Shown piece by piece: positions 53,676 through 61,735 of a stretch of DNA of 64,000 nt. Every line of letters begins with the position of its first letter. Within the stretch, counting starts at the first letter, position 1. Source of the DNA: Streptomyces bambusae (GTDB taxonomy: Bacteria; Actinomycetota; Actinomycetes; Streptomycetales; Streptomycetaceae); assembly GCF_020532645.1 (NCBI RefSeq), contig NZ_JAJAUZ010000007.1, positions 124,001 to 188,000 of the forward strand. The letters run 5' to 3'. The notes under the pieces were generated by a model. That model was given only the letters and a program-made list of their open reading frames with translations, was not told the DNA's origin and did no database searches. The position numbers and the translations under genes were made by a program.

Positions 53676-55145
53676 GTGGACCAGTTGCTCATCGGAGAGG
53701 TCTTCGCCAACGCCGCCCGCGCGGTGCCCCACCGGACGGCGGCCGTCCTCGGCGACCGGTCGCTCACCTTCGGCAGGCTCGACGCCCTGGCCGACCGGAC
53801 CGCCGCCGGCCTGCAGGCCCGGGGAGTGCGACCGGGGGACCGCGTCGCCTGCTGGGCCCGGACGGGTCTGGACGTCGTGGTGCTGTTCGCCGCCCTCGCC
53901 AAGGCCGGAGCGGTCTTCGTCCCGATCGCGGGCACGCTCGGCGGCACGGAGGCGGCACAGGTGGCCGCGGCGATGCGCCCCTCGCTGGTCGCCGTGGGAG
54001 GAGACCGACCGGTCGCGGATACCACCCTCCTCGCTGCGGCGACCGGGTCCCGAACCGTCCGCCTCGGATCGCTGGTCGGATCCGGCGCGCCGGACCGCCC
54101 TGCCCCTCGGGTCCCCGGCGCCGCAGCCCCGCCGGGACCCTCGGCCGAAACCGACCCGCACGTGATCTTCCCTTCCTCCGGGTCGACCGGCAGGCCCAAG
54201 GGCGTCGTCCTGTCGCACCGGGCGAGCTTCCTGCGTTCGCACCCCGGTTCACAGCTCGAACCGCGCGGCGCGGCCGTCTGCACCTTTCCCCTCTTCCACA
54301 TGGCGGCGTGGACGATCTCGTTGCAGCAGTGGCAGGCGCGGGCAGCCGTCGTGTACGTCGAGCGCCCGCGCGGAGAGGCGATCCGGGAGGCGGTGTCCGC
54401 CCACGGAGCCACCCGCCTGTACTGCATCCCCGCCGTCTGGCAGCGCGTGCTCGACGCCGGCGGCACCCCCCTGTCCACCCTGAGGTTCGCCGACACGGGA
54501 ACCTCGTCGGTGACGCCCGGTCTCCTCGCCGCCATCGGCTCCGTCGCGCCGCGCGCGGACGTGCGGGTCTTCTACGGTTCCACCGAAGCGGGCAACGTGG
54601 CGTGCCTCGCCGGCGACGACGTGGCGAAGCACCCCCGCAGCGTCGGCCCGCCCGGCACCTCGGTGCGCGTCCACGTCACCGGGACCGGGGAGTTGCACGT
54701 CCGCGGACCGCTCCTCTTCGACGGCTACTTCGACGACCCCGGCGCAACCGAAGCCGCGTTCACCGACGGCTGGTACCGGACGGGCGACCTGGCCGACATC
54801 GACGCGGAAGGACGGCTCACGATCGTCGGCCGAGTGGGAGACGTGATCCGTACGGGCGGCGAGACCGTCGTGCCGGTCGAGGTGGAGCAGGCACTCGCCG
54901 GCCACCCCGCGGTGGCGGACGTCGCCGTCATCGGGCTGCCCGATCCGGTATGGGGAGAGGTGGTGTGCTGTGTGATCGTGCCCCGTTACCCGGCTTCCCC
55001 GCCCGGCCTGGACGAGTTGCGCGCCTTCCTGCACGACCGGCTCGCGGCGCACAAGCACCCCCGACGCCTCCGGCTCGTCGCCACCCTGCCCCGCACAGCC
55101 GCCACCGGCCAACTCCGCCGGCACCAGATCCGGGACAGCGTGTGA
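53676..55145 (+). CDS. AMP-binding acyl-CoA synthetase-like protein lacking the A10 lysine
   Basis: A 489-residue member of the ANL superfamily starting at a GTG with GGAGGAG upstream. The P-loop FPSSGSTGRPKGVV (about 165-178), YGSTEAGN, and GWYRTGDLADIDAEGRL are present. In the C-terminal hinge the block reads DVIRTGGETVVP. The final A10 motif, normally PxxxxGKxxR, reads RTAATGQLRR, with Gln479 where the catalytic adenylation Lys is expected. The protein may therefore be impaired in adenylation, use another residue, or act only in a thioester half-reaction. Last gene of the operon; it would otherwise activate a carboxylic acid to its CoA ester. Confidence 0.88.
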   Translation: MDQLLIGEVFANAARAVPHRTAAVLGDRSLTFGRLDALADRTAAGLQARGVRPGDRVACWARTGLDVVVLFAALAKAGAVFVPIAGTLGGTEAAQVAAAMRPSLVAVGGDRPVADTTLLAAATGSRTVRLGSLVGSGAPDRPAPRVPGAAAPPGPSAETDPHVIFPSSGSTGRPKGVVLSHRASFLRSHPGSQLEPRGAAVCTFPLFHMAAWTISLQQWQARAAVVYVERPRGEAIREAVSAHGATRLYCIPAVWQRVLDAGGTPLSTLRFADTGTSSVTPGLLAAIGSVAPRADVRVFYGSTEAGNVACLAGDDVAKHPRSVGPPGTSVRVHVTGTGELHVRGPLLFDGYFDDPGATEAAFTDGWYRTGDLADIDAEGRLTIVGRVGDVIRTGGETVVPVEVEQALAGHPAVADVAVIGLPDPVWGEVVCCVIVPRYPASPPGLDELRAFLHDRLAAHKHPRRLRLVATLPRTAATGQLRRHQIRDSV

Positions 55146-55267
55146 TGCCTGCCTGCACAGCCCCTAAGTTTCCCCGTTGAGGAAACGAAACAGACGGCCA
55201 TGGTGGGACGATCGTGTGGGAAATGAGGGCGTGAGAGCCTTTTTCTGATCCACTGAAAGGAAATCCT

Positions 55268-55903
55268 GTGGAGCAGCAGACGATCGGCGTGACGGTGGTC
55301 GATTTGGTGGACGAATCCGATGACTGCGGGGGTTTTACTCGTACGTTCCAGTGGGCGTGCGACAGGAATCTGTCGGGTTACGTGATCCAAGAAGTGTGGC
55401 GCAGTGAGGCATACGGAGACGGGGTGAATCAAGAGTATGCGCACGAAGATCACTACTGGGAGGTGTGGGAAGTGAGGGACGGGGTCGTGTACGACCCTCA
55501 GGGCGGCGCTCTGGACCAGGTGCCTCACGACGCGTGGCTCAATCCGAGCAATAGCAGCAGGATCGGGAAAACGGGTAGCTGGTCGTTCGTGGCCAATGTG
55601 TTCTGGTCCGATTCTTTCGACCCCACGTCCGAGGGATTCGCCGTCGGGAATGCTCCTGCTGCGGGTAATTTGCTTTCTTCGAAGGTTGCGCCGAGCTGTC
55701 ACATGACGGGACTCTTCGCTCATCAGCGCGGCAAGACTTGGGATGCTCGCCTCACTGAACAGTTTGCGCGCAACAGGATTCTTTTCCTTGCTTCCGACTT
55801 TGGCCCCAAGGACGCCTTTGAAGAGCTGCAAGAATACGGCTTCTCCGAGGAAGATGCTCGCGAATACGTCCGGAAATACCATCCCAAGGTCAAGAGGAAG
55901 TGA
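55268..55903 (+). CDS. Lower-GC orphan protein of unknown function
   Basis: A 211-residue protein from a GTG with AAAGGAAA upstream. No family recognised. It is rich in aromatic and acidic residues (HYWEVWEVRDGVVYDP, WSFVANVFWSD), has two widely spaced Cys, no signal peptide, and a charged Lys/Arg tail. The C-terminal helix pair FEELQEYGFSEEDAREYVRKYHP might be a UBA-like or helical interaction element. The gene uses more A/T at third positions than its neighbours, as does its upstream region, suggesting recent acquisition. A strong terminator follows. Confidence 0.75.
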   Translation: MEQQTIGVTVVDLVDESDDCGGFTRTFQWACDRNLSGYVIQEVWRSEAYGDGVNQEYAHEDHYWEVWEVRDGVVYDPQGGALDQVPHDAWLNPSNSSRIGKTGSWSFVANVFWSDSFDPTSEGFAVGNAPAAGNLLSSKVAPSCHMTGLFAHQRGKTWDARLTEQFARNRILFLASDFGPKDAFEELQEYGFSEEDAREYVRKYHPKVKRK

Positions 55904-55990
55904 TCTTTTGATGCGTGCGGATGCGCCGGGTCCGAAGGGTCGGTGCTCTGCCGGGCCGTAGCAGGGCACCGTCGGCGGACCTGCCTTCAA

Positions 55991-56062
55991 CCGGCCCCCA
56001 CCGGAGGAGTGCTCCCTCCGCGGTGTCACGTCCGCGGCGGGAACACTCCTCCGGTGGGCCGG
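55991..56062. terminator. Long bidirectional hairpin terminator
   Basis: A 21-base left arm (55991-56011) pairs with the 19-base right arm (56044-56062) with only a two-base C bulge; a second inverted repeat (CCGCGG) lies in the loop. It separates the convergent orphan gene and the oxidoreductase gene. Confidence 0.85.
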
Positions 56063-56072
56063 TCCGTTCCCG

Positions 56073-57011
56073 TCACTCGTCCACCGAGATGATGACCTTG
56101 CCCTTGGCGCGGCCCGACGCGCTGCGGCTGAGGGCCTGCGGGGCCGCTTCCAGAGGGAAGACGCTGTCGGTGCGGGAGCGGAGAGCGCCCGCGTCGACGA
56201 GCGCTGCCATCCGGGCCAACTGCGCACCGTCCGGCCGCATGAAGAACGGCCGTACGGAGACGTCGTGCAGCTCCGCCTTCTTGTCGGCATCCGTGACGCC
56301 GAGCACCGACACCAGGGTGCCCCCGCGCTTGAGGACGGAGAACGAGCGGTCCTGCGTCTCCCCGCCGACCGTGTCGAATACCACGTCGTACGGCTCCGCT
56401 TCGTTCGCGAAGGACTGCGTGCGGTAGTCGATGACCTGCTCCGCGCCCAGGCCGCGGACCCACTCCACGTCCTCCGTTCCCGCGGTGGCCGTGACGTGCA
56501 GCCCCAGGTGCCGGGCGATCTGCACCACGGCGGCTCCGACCGCCCCGGCCCCGCCGTGGACGAGCAGCCGCTGTCCCGCTTCCACCCGGGCCTGTTCGAC
56601 CAGCCCCTGCCACGCCGTGAGCGCCACGAGCGGGATGCCGGCGGCCTCGACGAAGCTCACGGAGGCGGGCATCGGCGCGGCCAGCGCGGCATCGACCACG
56701 GCGACGGTGGCGAAGGTGCCCGTACGGTCCGGAGCCACGCGGAAGAAGACCTGGTCACCGACCGAGAAGCCGGTGACGTCCGTTCCGACGGCAGTGACCA
56801 CGCCCGCACCGTCGCTGCCCAGCAGCAGGGGGAAGGCCTCGTCGGGCAGGACTCGCAGGGCCCCTGCCACGATCAGCCAGTCGATCGGGTTCACGCTCGC
56901 CGCGCGCATTTCCACCCGCAGGTCGGAAGGTCGCAGCGGGGGTTCCTGCACGGTGGCCAGACCGACGACTTCGTCTATCTGTCCGTGGGAGTTCAGTACT
57001 ACGGCACGCAC
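56073..57011 (-). CDS. Zinc-independent NADP-dependent oxidoreductase (quinone reductase type)
   Basis: A 312-residue MDR-superfamily enzyme. The GroES-like N-terminus has VNPIDWLIVAGAL and LLGSDGAGVVTAVG; the Rossmann motif is HGGAGAVGAAVVQIA. The zinc ligands of alcohol dehydrogenases are absent, placing it with quinone oxidoreductases. It probably reduces quinones or enones with NADPH. Start at the ATG 57011; a GAGGAGA-like site lies upstream. Confidence 0.9.
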   Translation of the reverse strand: MRAVVLNSHGQIDEVVGLATVQEPPLRPSDLRVEMRAASVNPIDWLIVAGALRVLPDEAFPLLLGSDGAGVVTAVGTDVTGFSVGDQVFFRVAPDRTGTFATVAVVDAALAAPMPASVSFVEAAGIPLVALTAWQGLVEQARVEAGQRLLVHGGAGAVGAAVVQIARHLGLHVTATAGTEDVEWVRGLGAEQVIDYRTQSFANEAEPYDVVFDTVGGETQDRSFSVLKRGGTLVSVLGVTDADKKAELHDVSVRPFFMRPDGAQLARMAALVDAGALRSRTDSVFPLEAAPQALSRSASGRAKGKVIISVDE

Positions 57012-57269
57012 TACGGTCTTCTTCTCTCCTCGAGGGGCAGGTGCAGGCCACGGTAGGTGCGCGCCCCGGCACCGGGATCATGCGAAAGCACGCTCATGAG
57101 GAGGAGCCGGAGTGGGGATTGCCGTGAGGCAGCAGGTGTGCAACCAGGGCTCCTCCGGTTGTCCGATCGGGGAGGCCCGCGGTCCGCGTACACCGCCGAT
57201 CGGCCGTCGACGAGTGCCGCGGCCGGTACGGACAGTGAGGGCGCGTACCGCCGGGTGCCGCGAGAGACG

Positions 57270-57691
57270 GGGAACACGAAGAGGGCCCTGGGAGGAGTCG
57301 AGGCGAAGCATCCCGACATCCATTTCGTGGACCGGCCGACGACGCTCTCCAAGCTTGCGGCAGGCGAGCTGAAGGACGCGGGCTCGCTCTACCTGCTGGC
57401 GTGAGCACCGGAACTCGACGACGAGGAAGCGCGCAAGCCGGACCGGAAGCGCAAGGAACCTTCGGTCCCGCCCCGTGCCACGGAGGACGAGAAGCGCTAC
57501 GAGCCCGCGCCCCGCCGCGCTGCCCCTTCGGCAAGCCGGAGAAGTCCGAGACCCGTTCCGCAGAGGAGGGCGCCCTCCTGCTCGACGACATGCGCACCAA
57601 CCACCAACTGAACGTGAAGCGCCTCACGGTGCCGCCGGTACCGACGTGGGGTGCATGCCTCGAATACCTCAAAAGGAGGGCGAGGAAGTGA
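57270..57691 (+). pseudogene. Decayed gene with an internal stop and a frameshift
   Basis: One frame reads HPDIHFVDRPTTLSKLAAGE and reaches a TGA at 57402-57404. The same frame continues coding-like beyond the stop (LDDEEARKPDRKRKEPSVPP, ATEDEKRYEP) with strong GC3 bias, then the coding signal moves to another frame (GKPEKSETRSAEEG, MRTNHQLNVKRLTVPPVP) ending at 57691. One nonsense codon and one frameshift therefore interrupt what was probably a single protein. Family not recognised. The left end is uncertain. Confidence 0.5.
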
Positions 57692-57768
57692 AATCGACGC
57701 AGTGCCTCCTCAAGGGCACGTGGAACGACCGGAGCGGTTACACGCTCTACCTCGAAATTCCGGAGTGA
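57688..57768 (+). CDS. Candidate 26-codon peptide gene
   Basis: A GTG at 57688 overlaps the stop of the preceding frame as GTGA and has AAGGAGG about eight bases upstream. The peptide begins with KSTQCLLKGTWNDRSG after the initiator and ends in a YLEIPE tail. Very short; could be the last piece of the decayed gene rather than an independent peptide. Confidence 0.25.
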   Translation: MKSTQCLLKGTWNDRSGYTLYLEIPE

Positions 57769-57930
57769 CCCCGCGCACGGCATGACGGCATACCTCCGGG
57801 GCCCGTGTCCCGGAGGTATGCCCGATAGGACTGGAACCGTCCGGAAGCCGGTGTGAGACTCCGGCACGTTCCAGCATTGTCGGAACCCCTTCGCCGTCGA
57901 AGGGGCGGTGCCGGAGGTCGGGTGCGGCGC

Positions 57931-59262
57931 ATGGAGATCGAGAACGAGACCTTGGACGTGGTCGGCCAGGGCACAGATGACGGGCTCTCGGCCGGTGAAT
58001 GTGCTGACTGGGAGAGCCGGCTGGAGTCCGAACTCCTCCTGGCGCTGGCACAGTGCGGCCCTGAGGAGACGGGGAAGCTGTGGGACTGCGTCTCCGTACG
58101 CGACATCCGTACCAGCCCCAACCTTTTCGCGGCGTTCCTGGCCCATTGCGAGCTGACCGCCTTCCGCAGGTGCAAGGGTGCCGGACAAGTGATGTCCGGG
58201 AACCGCAGCCTCAGCGGGGAGCTGTCCGTGGAAGCCGAAGAGCTGGTCCTGGAAAGTGAAGGCGAAGTCCTGCAAGAGTTCCGGGTGTTCGTCGACTGGT
58301 GCCGCACCGGCTCGGAACTCAGGCTCCAGGACGTCTTCGGCGTGACGCTGCCACTCGGCGAACAGCCCCCGGCGTCCGGGAGGGGGCAGCAGCCCTCCGG
58401 TTCCCCGCGCACGGCAGCGCGGGTGTCCGACCCCAGTGATGAACTCACGCCCGTCGGCGGCGACTTCGTGGACCGGATCTACTCGTCGAAGAACGTGCGC
58501 CTGCTCAAGCGGTATGCGGGCGGCGACGGCCGGGACCTGGACGCGGCCCCTGAGCTGGCCTGCGAGTTCATCTCGTTCCTCTTCACCCGGTACGGCAGCG
58601 AGGTGCGCGGTCACCTGCCGGCGCTCGCCGAGGCGTACGAGACGGACGACGACTTCCGCAACGAGGTCACGGTCGCGTACGTGGCCTCGGAGTTCAGGCG
58701 CATCCGGCAGGGCAGCACATTCGACGCGATGTACAAACGGTTCGTCGACCGATTCGCCGCCCAGTGCCGGGACAGGGACCAGAGCCGGAAGGAGGACGCG
58801 CAGAACGCGGGCGAGCGGCAGCGGGTGCGCGTCGTCCAGGCGCGGGCCGGCGTGGAGAACGACGGGCAGCAGGCCAGCCTCTACGACCGCCGCCTGGTGC
58901 TCCTCGACACCCACTGCGACCTTCCGGCAGAGGTCCTCGGACCCCTCGCAGACCTCGCCTCCCAGGACGTGGTTCTCGTCTGCGACGTGATCCGCAGCAA
59001 AGCGGCCTTCGGCCTGGTGAACGCGGCGGTGGCGCACGGCGTGCACCGCAAGCAGGGCATCGAGCGCAGCAGTGCGCTGGCCGGCCTGGTGAAGACCCGG
59101 ATGTCCAGGGAGAGTGCGGTGTCCCGGGAGGAGTTCGCGACCGTCCTCAAGACACTCGGCAACGACAACCTGCTGGGCATCCTCGGCCGCATCCACAAGG
59201 AGGGCCTCGACACGAAGAACCGCGCGAACATTCCCCGGGCCCTGACCGGAAGGTGGAAGTGA
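57931..59262 (+). CDS. Hypothetical 443-residue protein
   Basis: No family recognised. The start is placed at ATG 57931 (MEIENETLDVVG); a GTG at 57922 is nearer to GGAGG at 57913 and is an alternative. The first 150 residues are acidic and helical. A linker rich in Ser/Pro/Gly (about 145-175) precedes a second helical region with LLKRYAGGDGRDLDAAPELA and a final part with a Rossmann-like feel (RRLVLLDTHCDLPAEVLGPL). No signal peptide or membrane segment. Probably cytoplasmic; function unknown. Confidence 0.75.
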   Translation: MEIENETLDVVGQGTDDGLSAGECADWESRLESELLLALAQCGPEETGKLWDCVSVRDIRTSPNLFAAFLAHCELTAFRRCKGAGQVMSGNRSLSGELSVEAEELVLESEGEVLQEFRVFVDWCRTGSELRLQDVFGVTLPLGEQPPASGRGQQPSGSPRTAARVSDPSDELTPVGGDFVDRIYSSKNVRLLKRYAGGDGRDLDAAPELACEFISFLFTRYGSEVRGHLPALAEAYETDDDFRNEVTVAYVASEFRRIRQGSTFDAMYKRFVDRFAAQCRDRDQSRKEDAQNAGERQRVRVVQARAGVENDGQQASLYDRRLVLLDTHCDLPAEVLGPLADLASQDVVLVCDVIRSKAAFGLVNAAVAHGVHRKQGIERSSALAGLVKTRMSRESAVSREEFATVLKTLGNDNLLGILGRIHKEGLDTKNRANIPRALTGRWK

Positions 59263-59486
59263 CGGCAGGGCTCCGGTACCGGAGGAGCCCGCTCCGACCG
59301 GCCTGCGCACCGCGCCACGCGCGTGTTGCAGTCCGTGCGCCGTGACGGCGGCGGCTGAGGGACTCGGGGTAAGCGGCCGCCGGTGATCGGCCTTCCCGTA
59401 CAGTGCGGTGCGGGGGAGCCCGGGCCGGTGCGCACGCGGGGCACGGACTCTCTCCGCCATGTGGGTGAGCGGGGGCGGGGGGCTGC

Positions 59487-60200
59487 ATGCGGGAAGCAGG
59501 ACGACTGTGGGTCGAGGGGTGGGCCGCGGCCCGCGGGCTGCCCGAACCGGTGGACGTGCCGTGGGGGCTCAGGGTCGACGTCGGACAGCCGACTCAGGCG
59601 GTACGTCACGTTCTCCTCGACGCTGATGCCTCCGCCGACGCCGCGTCCTCTGCCGACGCCGCGTCCTTCGCCGGCGCCGCGTCCTCCGCCGCCTCGGTGT
59701 CCGCAGCCGCCCGCGGGTTCATCGGCACGGTCGCCGAGCCCACCACGTGCGTCAAGGCGTTCCTGTCGCTCCCGGACATGGAGCCGTGGTTCCCCTCCCT
59801 GTGGGAGGCCGTCGACCCCTGTTTCCTGATGGCCGTCGACCTGCGGCCGTCACCGGTGCGGCCGCCGGAGGGATACACCGTCACCACCGAGACCTCCGGC
59901 AGTGCCTCCTCCGTACGGATCCTCACCACGGGCGGGGAACTCGCCGCGGTCGGCCGGACGGGCCTCGCCACCGCCGCTGCCGCCTGCGTCTACGACCAGA
60001 TCGTCACCGAGCCGGCGCACCGGCGCCGCGGCCTCGGGACGGTGGTGATGGCCGCCCTCACCCAGGCGGCTCTGGAGCGCGGCAGTTCCACCGGCCTCCT
60101 CGGCGCGACCGTCCAGGGCAGGGCTCTCTACGAAACCCTCGGCTGGAAGGTGCTCGCCCCGCTGAACGGATTCGTCTACGCACCGGCCACCGCTCCCTGA
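59487..60200 (+). CDS. GNAT-family N-acetyltransferase
   Basis: A 237-residue acetyltransferase. The acetyl-CoA-binding motif A is CVYDQIVTEPAHRRRGLGTV (Q/RxxGxG/A), followed by ALERGSSTGLLGATVQGRALYETLGWKVL, the motif B end. An Ala/Ser/Asp-rich insertion (about 45-75) built from imperfect ADAAS repeats interrupts the N-terminal half and looks like a recent low-complexity expansion. Substrate unknown. A relic of a sister copy lies at 44.6-44.8 kb. Confidence 0.88.
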   Translation: MREAGRLWVEGWAAARGLPEPVDVPWGLRVDVGQPTQAVRHVLLDADASADAASSADAASFAGAASSAASVSAAARGFIGTVAEPTTCVKAFLSLPDMEPWFPSLWEAVDPCFLMAVDLRPSPVRPPEGYTVTTETSGSASSVRILTTGGELAAVGRTGLATAAAACVYDQIVTEPAHRRRGLGTVVMAALTQAALERGSSTGLLGATVQGRALYETLGWKVLAPLNGFVYAPATAP

Positions 60201-60269
60201 CCACCCGTGAGCCGGTCGGCCGTGAGCCGATCGCCCCGGATCCTTCCCGACCCGGCGTAACCTTGCAGG

Positions 60270-60635
60270 ATGGTGCAGAGCGCAGCGCGTGATGTCGACG
60301 GATACCTGGCCGAGGTTCCCGGCGAACGGCGGGCGGCCCTGACGGAGCTGCGCCGGCCGTGCCGGCAGGAGCTGCCGGGCTTCGACGAGGTCATGGCCCA
60401 CGGGATGCCCGTGTACGAACGGAACGGCACCGGCGAGATCGCGTTCGCCTCCCAGAAGCAGTACGTCTCGTTCTATCTGATGCGCGGTGACGTCCGCGAG
60501 GAGTTCGAGGAGCGGCTCGCCGGCCGGAACATGGGCAGGGGGTGCCTGCGCTTCCGCCGCGTGGAGGAGATCGACTTCGACCTGCTGCGCGACCTCCTCC
60601 GGGCCACCGCCGCCCGCTCCGGCCCGGTCTGCTGA
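60270..60635 (+). CDS. DUF1801 protein (YdhG-like)
   Basis: A 121-residue small cytoplasmic protein. DVDGYLAEVPGERRAALTEL, VMAHGMPVYERNG, AFASQKQYVSFYLM and CLRFRRVEEID are characteristic of DUF1801. Function in actinobacteria unknown. Followed by a strong terminator. Confidence 0.88.
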   Translation: MVQSAARDVDGYLAEVPGERRAALTELRRPCRQELPGFDEVMAHGMPVYERNGTGEIAFASQKQYVSFYLMRGDVREEFEERLAGRNMGRGCLRFRRVEEIDFDLLRDLLRATAARSGPVC

Positions 60636-60666
60636 CGGTCCGCGCAGTCACTCGCCCGGCCTCGAC

Positions 60667-60702
60667 CGAGGCGCCGGTCCCCCGGAGGAGACCGGCGCCT
60701 CG
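60667..60702. terminator. Bidirectional hairpin terminator
   Basis: Perfect 13-base arms (60667-60679 and 60690-60702) enclose a 10-base loop, between the convergent DUF1801 and PRC-barrel genes. Confidence 0.85.
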
Positions 60703-60726
60703 CGTTCCCCGGGAGTGAGCCGATCG

Positions 60727-61128
60727 TCAGAAGTAAGGGCGGCCGATGGGGGCGTCGCCCCAGTAGCCGCCGACCTCCCGGTGGTAGTCGGGGTTGCCGA
60801 GGTGCCGGTCGCGGACGAATTCCGGTGCCTCCTTGACCTGGTCCTTGGTCCGGTCGACGTAGACCTTCTCGTCCGTGGTGTCGACGCGGACGATCGTGCC
60901 GGCGGGCAGCAGGACCTCCTTGCCGAAGATCCACGGGCCGGTGTCCACGACGATCCACGAGGAGTCGGTCTCGGCCGAGTGCTTGTCGACCTTGCCGATG
61001 GTGCCGTCCACGGCCTCGACCTTGTAGCCCGTCAGGTCCACCCCTTCGAGGCGGCCGACGGCGAGGCGGTAGGCCCAGATGTCCTGCCGGTTCGTGTTGC
61101 TCGCGGTGGGATCGTGCTTCTCGTTCAC
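60727..61128 (-). CDS. PRC-barrel domain protein
   Basis: A 133-residue protein with the PRC-barrel fold near residues 28-95 (LTGYKVEAVDGTIGKVDKHS, WIVVDTGPWIFGKEVLLPAG, TTDEKVYVDRTKDQVKEAP). In actinobacteria such small proteins are usually stress-related or RNA/chromatin-associated; the exact role is unknown. Starts in a cluster with two further small minus-strand genes and is the last of the three. Confidence 0.9.
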   Translation of the reverse strand: MNEKHDPTASNTNRQDIWAYRLAVGRLEGVDLTGYKVEAVDGTIGKVDKHSAETDSSWIVVDTGPWIFGKEVLLPAGTIVRVDTTDEKVYVDRTKDQVKEAPEFVRDRHLGNPDYHREVGGYWGDAPIGRPYF

Positions 61129-61183
61129 GGGGATTCCCTTCGGGGGGTTCGTGTGGTCGGGTCCGGGCAGGGGCGCGCGGGTG

Positions 61184-61444
61184 TCAGTGGCTGCGGCTGC
61201 TGCCGTGGTGGCGGGCCGTCCGTGCGCCCCGGCCGGCGAGTTCTTCGGCCCGGCGCGCCACGCGGGAGGCCGCCCCGGCGACGAGGTGGGCGAGGGCCGA
61301 CGCGCGGTCCTCCGAACGGGTGCGCTTGCGGGACCGGCTGCGGAGCCCGCTGCGGAAGCGGTTGCGGGAGCGGGGGGACGCGGCGAGCGCCTCGATGGCG
61401 GCGCCGAGCCGGTTCCGTGCCGTGGTGGAGTGCCGGAGTGCCAT
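61184..61444 (-). CDS. Small arginine-rich basic protein
   Basis: An 86-residue protein with AAGGAAGG seven bases before the ATG. The sequence is very basic (RSRNRFRSGLRSRSRKRTRS) with helical flanks and no membrane segment, suggesting nucleic-acid binding. Family not recognised. It precedes the PRC-barrel gene on the same strand. Confidence 0.6.
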   Translation of the reverse strand: MALRHSTTARNRLGAAIEALAASPRSRNRFRSGLRSRSRKRTRSEDRASALAHLVAGAASRVARRAEELAGRGARTARHHGSSRSH

Positions 61445-61464
61445 GTCGCATCCTTCCTTTCGGT

Positions 61465-61626
61465 TCAGCGGCCGCTGGTCAGGCTGCGGACGAGCACGCC
61501 CAACGCGAGGGTGAGCAGGACCAGATGGAGCCACACGGGGCCCGGGGGGCCTGTGCCGGCGGCGAGTTCGAGCGGTGTGTTCGGCGTCATGCCGCGCGCT
61601 TGCCCGCGTTCTCGGGTTTGACTCAT
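61465..61626 (-). CDS. Candidate small membrane protein
   Basis: A 53-residue frame from ATG 61626 (alternative ATG 61590) with one C-terminal hydrophobic helix (VWLHLVLLTLALGVLVRSL). The ribosome site is weak. First in the series with the basic protein and PRC-barrel genes. Could be a small stress-induced membrane protein; not recognised. Confidence 0.4.
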   Translation of the reverse strand: MSQTRERGQARGMTPNTPLELAAGTGPPGPVWLHLVLLTLALGVLVRSLTSGR

Positions 61627-61735
61627 GCGCGTTCCGCCGGTGTCCCGCGCGGACCCGCCGGGACCGGCATGTCCGCAGCCTGCGGGGGCAGACGGGGGAG
61701 CATTCGAACCAAGCACGAGGAACGAGGAGCTGCCG

